From contig CAYULD010000001.1 of NCBI GenBank assembly GCA_964445765.1, forward strand, positions 434,001 to 498,000: DNA of 64,000 nt, written 5' to 3'. This document shows, piece by piece, positions 59,100 to 64,000 of this stretch; the stretch's first letter is position 1; each line of letters begins with the position of its first letter. A program made the translations under genes and the position numbers. The notes beneath the pieces were generated by a model that was given only the letters and a program-made list of their open reading frames with translations, searched no databases and was not told the DNA's origin. Origin of the DNA: JANPLD01 sp964445765 (GTDB lineage: Bacteria; Pseudomonadota; Alphaproteobacteria; Rickettsiales; UBA8987).

Positions 59100-60012
59100 C
59101 AAAATTATTATGAAAATATTTTATATCATCAGAAATTTGGGCTTTTAACTCATCAATAGAATTAAATTTTTTTTCATCTCTGATAAACTTAACTAACTCA
59201 ACTTTAATTTTTTTACCATAAATATCTTGTGAAAAATTTGGGATATGAACCTCAATTAAAGGCTCAGACAAGTTAAAACTTGGCCTTATACCAATATTAG
59301 CAAGTGCCTTATAGGTTTTGTTTTCAATATTTATATTACAAAAATAAACGCCAAATTTTGGGATTATAAAATCTTCAAATTCTAAATTAGCGGTTGGAAA
59401 GCCAAGTTTTCTGCCCTCTGCCCTGCCCTTTCTAACTTCGCCTTCAATAATATAATTTCGCCCTAACATCTTATTTACGGCTTCAAGATTGGCTTGTTCA
59501 ATTTCTTTTCTGATATTTCTTGAGGAATATTTAATATTATTATCATCATTTTTTAATGAACAACTAATATATTCAAAACCTAGATTTTTAGAATATTCTG
59601 AGAGTAAATTTTTATTTCCCCTGCGGTTTTTTCCAAAAATAAAATCTTCCCCAGTAATTACAATTTTTGAGTTTAATTTTCGCACTAAAATTTTTTCAAT
59701 AAAATCTTCCGCACTGATATTTGCAAATTCTTGATTAAACTCTGCATTAATTAAAAAATCTATTGCAAAACCTGCTAAAATTTCAGCTTTAAGAGATTTA
59801 TTTGTAATTCTATAATTTTTAATATTGCTTGAAAAAAATGAGATTGGGTGAGGCTCAAAAGTTAAAATTCCGAGTTTATAATTTCTTTCTTTAGCAATTT
59901 TTTGTGAGAATTTTATAAGCTCTTGATGACCTTTATGAACGCCATCAAAATTGCCAATTATAATAATTTTTGGCGAGTTATTATCAAAATTTTCAAGTGA
60001 TGAAATTTGCAT
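59089..60012 (-). CDS. ribF: Bifunctional riboflavin kinase/FAD synthetase RibF
   Basis: Makes FMN and FAD. The N-terminal adenylyltransferase domain shows IIGNFDGVHKGHQELI, LTFEPHP and GEDFIFGKNRRGN. The C-terminal kinase domain shows GRAEGRKLGFPTANLE and GVYFCNI. About 307 residues from the ATG at 60012, preceded by AGGTGA 11 bases upstream; a GTG five codons earlier overlaps secF. The nearby ribB gene (61030) shares the pathway. Confidence 0.95.
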   Translation of the reverse strand: MQISSLENFDNNSPKIIIIGNFDGVHKGHQELIKFSQKIAKERNYKLGILTFEPHPISFFSSNIKNYRITNKSLKAEILAGFAIDFLINAEFNQEFANISAEDFIEKILVRKLNSKIVITGEDFIFGKNRRGNKNLLSEYSKNLGFEYISCSLKNDDNNIKYSSRNIRKEIEQANLEAVNKMLGRNYIIEGEVRKGRAEGRKLGFPTANLEFEDFIIPKFGVYFCNINIENKTYKALANIGIRPSFNLSEPLIEVHIPNFSQDIYGKKIKVELVKFIRDEKKFNSIDELKAQISDDIKYFHNNFDVN

Positions 60013-60019
60013 TTTCAAA

Positions 60020-60922
60020 TTATTCACCTGATCTTTTTAGATTCAGCAATAATAGAACCGGCGCACTAACATATATTGAGGAATATGTGCCAACTAAAAC
60101 GCCAAAAAATATAGCAAAACTAAAACTAAATAAAGCCTCACCACCTAGTAAAATCAATGCAAGTAGTGCAACTAAAACGGTTGAAACGGTTAAAATTGTG
60201 CGTGCTAAAGTTTCATTCAAACTATTATTAATAATTTCAGAAAGTTCTAATTTTCTATATTTTCTAAGGTTTTCCCTAATTCTATCATATATCACAACTG
60301 AATCATTGATAGAATAGCCAACCACAGTTAAAATTGCAGCAACTGAGGCTAAATTAAATTCCAAACCTAGCAATGAAAACACACCCAAAACCATTATAGC
60401 ATCGTGAATAAGGGCGATGATTGCACCTAAACCATATTGCCATTCAAAGCGAAACCAAACATAAATCATAATACCGATAAAAGATAAAATGATTGCTATT
60501 GCACCATCTCTAACCAGCTCTTTACCAACTTGCGGGCCAACATAATCCACTTTTCTGAATTCGGTTTTTTCACCTAAATTTTCAGTAATTTTAACTTTTA
60601 GATTTTCAACTAACTTGATTCTTTGCTTATCATTTTTAGATTTATCACCAATTCTAAACATTATATCATTTGAGCCAACAATCTCTTGAATATTAATCTC
60701 ACTAATAGGAAGGTTTTTAGTTTCTTTTTCAAAGATTTTTCTAACTTGCGATACTGAAATTTCTTTTTCAGGGCGAACTTCAAAAACTATACCGCCCTTA
60801 AAATCTACGCCAAAATTAAAACCTTTTGTAAAACTTAAATATATAGAAGCCACAACCAACACCAATGAAGCAAAGGCAACAAGCGGGCTGTATTTTACAA
60901 AATTAAAATTATATTTTTTCAT
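60020..60922 (-). CDS. secF: Protein translocase subunit SecF
   Basis: Partner of SecD. The 300-residue protein has the first helix followed by FNFGVDFKGGIVFEVRP, a short periplasmic domain, and five helices with VGPQVGKELVRDGAIAI, LGVFSLLGLEFNLASVAAILTVVGYSINDSVVIYDRIREN. Family length is normal. It lies far from secD and begins the ribF-lspA run. Confidence 0.96.
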   Translation of the reverse strand: MKKYNFNFVKYSPLVAFASLVLVVASIYLSFTKGFNFGVDFKGGIVFEVRPEKEISVSQVRKIFEKETKNLPISEINIQEIVGSNDIMFRIGDKSKNDKQRIKLVENLKVKITENLGEKTEFRKVDYVGPQVGKELVRDGAIAIILSFIGIMIYVWFRFEWQYGLGAIIALIHDAIMVLGVFSLLGLEFNLASVAAILTVVGYSINDSVVIYDRIRENLRKYRKLELSEIINNSLNETLARTILTVSTVLVALLALILLGGEALFSFSFAIFFGVLVGTYSSIYVSAPVLLLLNLKRSGE

Positions 60923-60967
60923 ATTTTTGAAATTATTACTTCAAGTAAAACCTTGAATCTTATTAAG

Positions 60968-60995
60968 TTGCACTATTAAAGTTATTTTCTATATA
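60968..60995 (+). promoter_or_regulatory. Putative sigma-70 promoter before ribB
   Basis: TTGCAC (60968-60973) and TATATA (60990-60995) are 16 bases apart, 34 bases before the ATG at 61030. No FMN riboswitch-like conserved segments are visible in the short leader. Confidence 0.4.
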
Positions 60996-61029
60996 TTGAA
61001 TAATTAAAATTTTCAAAGCAATAAATTTT

Positions 61030-62142
61030 ATGACTAAATTATCTAGTATTCGGCAGATTATTGATGATGCGAAGAATGGTAAAATGTTCATTTTAGTGGA
61101 TGATGAAGATAGAGAAAATGAAGGCGATATTGTTATCCCTGCACAATTTGCCAATGCAGAGGTGATAAATTTTATGGCAAAACACGCCAGAGGGCTTATT
61201 TGCCTATCCCTTGATAAAAAAAGGGTTTTAGAGCTTGATTTGCCCTTAATGGCACAGAGTAATAAATCACGCCATCACACCGCTTTTACAGTTTCTATTG
61301 AAGCCAGAGAAGGCGTTACAACTGGGATTTCCGCTGCTGATAGAGCCAAAACAATAGAAGTTGCGATTGATAAGAACAAAAATAAATATGATATAGTTTC
61401 TCCGGGGCATATATTCCCCCTAGTTGCCAGAGAAGGCGGTGTTTTAGTGCGTGCAGGGCATACTGAAGCCGCCGTTGATATAGCACGCTTAGCTGGGCTT
61501 AACCCAAGTGGCGTTATTTGTGAAATTATGAAAGATGATGGCACAATGGCAAGGCTTCCAGATTTAATAGAATTTGCAAAAATTCATAATCTTAATATCG
61601 CAACTATTGCAGATTTAATTGAATATCGTAGAAAAAAAGAAAAATTAGTTGAGAGATCATTTTCACAAGAAATTGAAATTGAAAATTTTGGAAAATTTAG
61701 CCTGCATTTATTTAAGTCTGTGATTGAATATGGGGAGCACCTTGCCCTTGTGAAAGGCGATATTTCTAAAAATGATGCCACGCTAACTAGAATGCATAAA
61801 CTAGATATAATCTCTGATGTTTTAAGGGTAAAAAATTCTAAGAAGCGAGATATTTTATATAAATCGCTTGATATAATTAACAAAAATGGAAGTGGTGTGT
61901 TGGTTATTTTGCGCTCTCCAGATAAGCAGAGCCTTTCAAAATCTCTAGAAGCATTGGGAAGCCAGAATAATATTTCAAATGCTAATCAACCTAACAATCA
62001 GCTAAGAGATTATGGAATTGGTGCACAAATTCTGCTAGATTTAGGTGTTAGAAAAATAAAAATTTTAACCTCAGGTGCAAGCATAACCCCTGTTGCAATG
62101 GAAGGCTATGACCTAGAAATAGTTGAGGAAATTAAGATTTAG
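61030..62142 (+). CDS. ribB: 3,4-dihydroxy-2-butanone 4-phosphate synthase with degenerate GTP cyclohydrolase II domain
   Basis: A 370-residue RibBA-type fusion. The N-terminal half is a full RibB: ILVDDEDRENEGDIV, RHHTAFTVSIEAREGVTTGISAADRA, and RAGHTEAAVDIARLAGL. The C-terminal half aligns with GTP cyclohydrolase II (EHLALVKGD, LRDYGIGAQILLDLGV), but the three zinc Cys of the C-x(n)-CxC motif are missing; in their place is THMHKLDIISD-like RMHKLDIISDVLRVK. It should therefore make dihydroxybutanone phosphate but not open GTP. A separate RibA must exist elsewhere or the vitamin is partly imported. Such fusions are known in alphaproteobacteria. Confidence 0.92.
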   Translation: MTKLSSIRQIIDDAKNGKMFILVDDEDRENEGDIVIPAQFANAEVINFMAKHARGLICLSLDKKRVLELDLPLMAQSNKSRHHTAFTVSIEAREGVTTGISAADRAKTIEVAIDKNKNKYDIVSPGHIFPLVAREGGVLVRAGHTEAAVDIARLAGLNPSGVICEIMKDDGTMARLPDLIEFAKIHNLNIATIADLIEYRRKKEKLVERSFSQEIEIENFGKFSLHLFKSVIEYGEHLALVKGDISKNDATLTRMHKLDIISDVLRVKNSKKRDILYKSLDIINKNGSGVLVILRSPDKQSLSKSLEALGSQNNISNANQPNNQLRDYGIGAQILLDLGVRKIKILTSGASITPVAMEGYDLEIVEEIKI

Positions 62143-62145
62143 TTT

Positions 62146-62409
62146 TTACTCACCTTTTTGTTTACTTAAAACTTTTACCATTTTTTGTTTGTCAGAATCC
62201 CAACGATATTGCGTAACAATAACTTTTGTACCAGTTGTTATTATATCGCCATTTTCCATATGGATTACATCATAGCCTTTTTGTAAGGCTTCTTTTATAA
62301 TTTCTTGGCAAGAATCAATATACATTTCGTCTTTCATAAACTCAACGGATTCACCTTTGCCCTTAGTTTTAGGCAGAGAATCTATAGTATCTTTTATTGA
62401 ATCTACCAT
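62146..62409 (-). CDS. Unrecognised small soluble protein with strong ribosome-binding site
   Basis: About 87 residues from the ATG at 62409, chosen because GGAGG lies five bases upstream, the best Shine-Dalgarno in the neighbourhood. The protein is charged with a compact core (DSCQEIIKEALQKGYDVIHMENGDIITTGTKVIVTQYRWD) that suggests a small mixed alpha/beta fold. No family is recognised. It lies just downstream of sspB on the same strand and its stop is three bases from that of ribB (convergent). Confidence 0.7.
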   Translation of the reverse strand: MVDSIKDTIDSLPKTKGKGESVEFMKDEMYIDSCQEIIKEALQKGYDVIHMENGDIITTGTKVIVTQYRWDSDKQKMVKVLSKQKGE

Positions 62410-62445
62410 TTTAACCTCCAAAAAGTTTATAAAATAAAATGTTAT

Positions 62446-62955
62446 CTAATCTTTTTTTCTAAAAGAATCTAATGTTACAACATTAGAGCCTGATTTTTCA
62501 GAATCTCTCTGCTTACCTTGTTTGTTATTTGATTTTTTATTATTTGTTTTGGGCTTGCTTTCACCAGATATTTCAATGTCTGGAATATTTTCTTCAATAA
62601 TTATAGAATTAAATTGTAAGCCAAATTTAACGCTGGGATCAACAAATGAAATTAAAGATGAAAATGGAATTGTAATATTCTGTTTTACATGATCAAAGCT
62701 CAAAACTATAGAAAAATATTGATCTTCAACTTCTAAATCATAAAATTGATGCTGTAGAACTATTGTCATTTCTTTAGGGTATCTTTTACGAAGCTCATCA
62801 GACATCATAACGCCCTGTGCATCAGTTTTGAAAGTGATAAAAAAATGGTGATTACCCGGTAGGCCATCTTTATTAACTTGTCGCAAAACTGATTTAACAA
62901 CATCGTGCATTGCTTTATCAATTAGTTTTGCGTAATCTATGTTTTTGCTAGTCAT
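62446..62955 (-). CDS. sspB: ClpXP adaptor SspB (alphaproteobacterial type)
   Basis: Delivers ssrA-tagged proteins to ClpXP. About 169 residues from the ATG at 62955; the frame is open to a TTG eight codons earlier. The fold signature is clear: LPGNHHFFITFKTDAQGV, KRYPKEMTIVLQHQFYDLEV, and FVDPSVKFGLQF. A polar linker and the terminal ClpX-binding peptide VVTLDSFRKK follow. Length and order match the Caulobacter protein. It is followed on the same strand by a small unknown gene. Confidence 0.94.
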   Translation of the reverse strand: MTSKNIDYAKLIDKAMHDVVKSVLRQVNKDGLPGNHHFFITFKTDAQGVMMSDELRKRYPKEMTIVLQHQFYDLEVEDQYFSIVLSFDHVKQNITIPFSSLISFVDPSVKFGLQFNSIIIEENIPDIEISGESKPKTNNKKSNNKQGKQRDSEKSGSNVVTLDSFRKKD

Positions 62956-63075
62956 TTTAATTATGGAAACCAAATTCAATAAATTTTTATTTCAACTTTT
63001 ATTTCAGAGTTTTTTTAATATCTCAAGAGGAAATTTAAGCTAACCCTGCTATTTTAGGCAAGTTTACATAGAGTT

Positions 63076-63101
63076 GTCATTCTGAGCAAAGCGAAGAATC
63101 T
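63076..63101. repeat. Dispersed repeat unit GTCATTCTGAGC...
   Basis: This 26-base unit, which begins GTCATTCTGAGC and ends GCGAAGAATCT, is the same type as the core of the inverted repeat at 2000-2105 and is common between genes in many bacteria. Only one clear arm is present here. Confidence 0.6.
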
Positions 63102-63147
63102 AAAAGGTTTATTTTTAATATTTCAAAAAAAATAATAACACTAAATT

Positions 63148-63175
63148 CCCTCTCCCCTTTTATAAGGGGAGAGGG
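63148..63175. repeat. Perfect 12-base-pair hairpin between sspB and ftsY
   Basis: CCCTCTCCCCTT and AAGGGGAGAGGG pair perfectly around TTAT, followed by TTTAGGGTGAGGGG. It is unusually GC-rich for this genome. It lies downstream of the sspB promoter side and upstream of nothing on the plus strand, between the ftsY stop and the sspB start. It is probably a mobile intergenic palindrome. Confidence 0.65.
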
Positions 63176-63224
63176 TTTAGGGTGAGGGGAAATCTTATTA
63201 AAATTTTGAAATAGTATAAAAACT

Positions 63225-64000
63225 TTATAACCCTACCAGAGATTTTGAAAAATCTTCAGCGTTAAAATTTTGAATATCTTCAATACCTTCGCCAATGCCA
63301 ATTTTATAGATAGGAATTTTGAATTTATCTATAATACCAACCACCACCCCACCTTTCGCAGAGCCATCTAACTTTGTAATTATAATAGAATTAATTTTGG
63401 CTATATCGCTAAAAATTTCTGCTTGAGAAACTGCATTTTGTCCGGTTGTTGCATCAAGTACTAAAATTGTGTTATGAGGCAATTCTTCATTATGCTTTTT
63501 TAGAACTCTTGAAATTTTTGCAAGCTCTTCCATTAAACCCTTTTTATTTTGCAATCTTCCAGCGGTATCAATTAAAATTACATCATAATTTTCATTTTTA
63601 GCTTTTTCATAGCCTTGAAACGCAACTGAGGCTGGGTCTTGATTTTGAAGGCCATTAAAAAAATCCGCTTTGCTTCTTTCTGCCCATTTTGAGAGTTGCT
63701 CAACAGCTGCTGCTCTAAATGTATCACAAGCAACTATTAAAACTTTTTTACCCTCATTAATAAATTGCGTAGCTATTTTACCAATAGAAGTGGTTTTGCC
63801 AGTGCCGTTTACGCCCACAAACATCAAGCATAGAGGTTTTTTTGAAAAATCTTCACTTATTGGTGCGATGTTACTTGTAAAGATTTCTAAGATTTCTTCA
63901 GCTAAGCTTTGCTTTATTTCTTCATCGGTAACTTCTTTATCAAATTTTTTCTTTCTTATTCCTGCAATAATTTTTGCAGAAGTTTTAACCCCCATATCAG
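63225..64000 (-). CDS. ftsY: Signal recognition particle receptor FtsY (5' partial)
   Basis: Membrane-associated SRP receptor GTPase. The frame is open to the right edge and the residues there (a Gly preceded by Asp-Met) match the LLxxDxG region of the N domain, so the start lies beyond the window. The G domain is complete: FVGVNGTGKTTSIGKIA (G1), DTFRAAAVEQL (G2), LIDTAGRLQNK (G3), ITKLDGSAKGG (G4) and IGIGEGIEDI (G5). It partners with Ffh at 22455-23888. Confidence 0.97.
   Translation of the reverse strand, partial: DMGVKTSAKIIAGIRKKKFDKEVTDEEIKQSLAEEILEIFTSNIAPISEDFSKKPLCLMFVGVNGTGKTTSIGKIATQFINEGKKVLIVACDTFRAAAVEQLSKWAERSKADFFNGLQNQDPASVAFQGYEKAKNENYDVILIDTAGRLQNKKGLMEELAKISRVLKKHNEELPHNTILVLDATTGQNAVSQAEIFSDIAKINSIIITKLDGSAKGGVVVGIIDKFKIPIYKIGIGEGIEDIQNFNAEDFSKSLVGL

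Overview
The window is AT-rich, gene-dense chromosomal DNA from an alphaproteobacterium, most likely a flagellated member of Rickettsiales in the broad sense. The pointers are a virB8-virB9-virB10-virB11 type IV secretion cluster, a flagellar block in the Caulobacter order fliF-fliG-fliH(flbE)-fliN-(motA)-flbD, alphaproteobacterial-type SspB, chorismate mutase and RibB with a decayed RibA half, an IalB-like protein, a stand-alone phage-type terminase, and a methyltransferase with a regulatory domain like those of Rickettsia. QueF, the glycine-cleavage P-protein, riboflavin and FAD synthesis and chorismate mutase show that metabolism is less reduced than in classical Rickettsia. The placement is inference from gene content; no search was run.

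Layout. 1-5.8 kb: partial rho, SlyB-like lipoprotein, queF, a pilin-like protein, grxC, a hexose phosphomutase and an Hda-like AAA+ protein. 5.9-11.6 kb: lone terL, a large cytoplasm-type amidase, and a divergent pair resembling a squalene/phytoene synthase and HpnE. 11.7-17 kb: secY-adk, a YbdK-type ligase and uvrB. 17-20 kb: an accessory patch of unrecognised genes and two small Cys-rich secreted proteins. 20-30 kb: nadK, bamD, an exported Hsp20, ffh, a hybrid histidine kinase with a response regulator, tsaB, an IalB-like gene, yajC-secD. 30-35 kb: gcvPB and gcvPA, separated by an opposite-strand gene for an unrecognised protein with two HExxH motifs. 35.2 kb: tRNA-Gly. 35.5-41.4 kb: flagellar block. 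41.4-44.2 kb: chorismate mutase and lolC-lolD. 44.2-48.8 kb: virB8-B11. 48.9-50.8 kb: tRNA-Leu followed by a decayed island with a serine-recombinase tail, a small unknown gene and a gene broken by an amber codon. 50.8-64 kb: methyltransferase, ccoS, FNR, HemY-like, SemiSWEET, O-methyltransferase, motB, M15 dipeptidase, lspA, ribF, secF, ribB, sspB and partial ftsY.

How it fits together. Many genes serve envelope biogenesis and protein export (secY, yajC, secD, secF, ffh, ftsY, lspA, lolC, lolD, bamD). Motility genes are split, with motA in the flagellar block and motB 17 kb away; secD and secF are likewise separated. The type IV secretion genes imply delivery of substrates, and the orphan soluble proteins (amidase, HExxH protein, small unknown proteins) are candidate substrates on weak, contextual grounds.

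The least explained features are: the HExxH protein inserted between the two halves of glycine decarboxylase; a similar AT-rich motif close upstream of four orphan genes; long palindromic intergenic elements, one of them between virB10 and virB11; and the tRNA-Leu island. No rRNA, CRISPR array, intact insertion sequence or complete prophage is visible.
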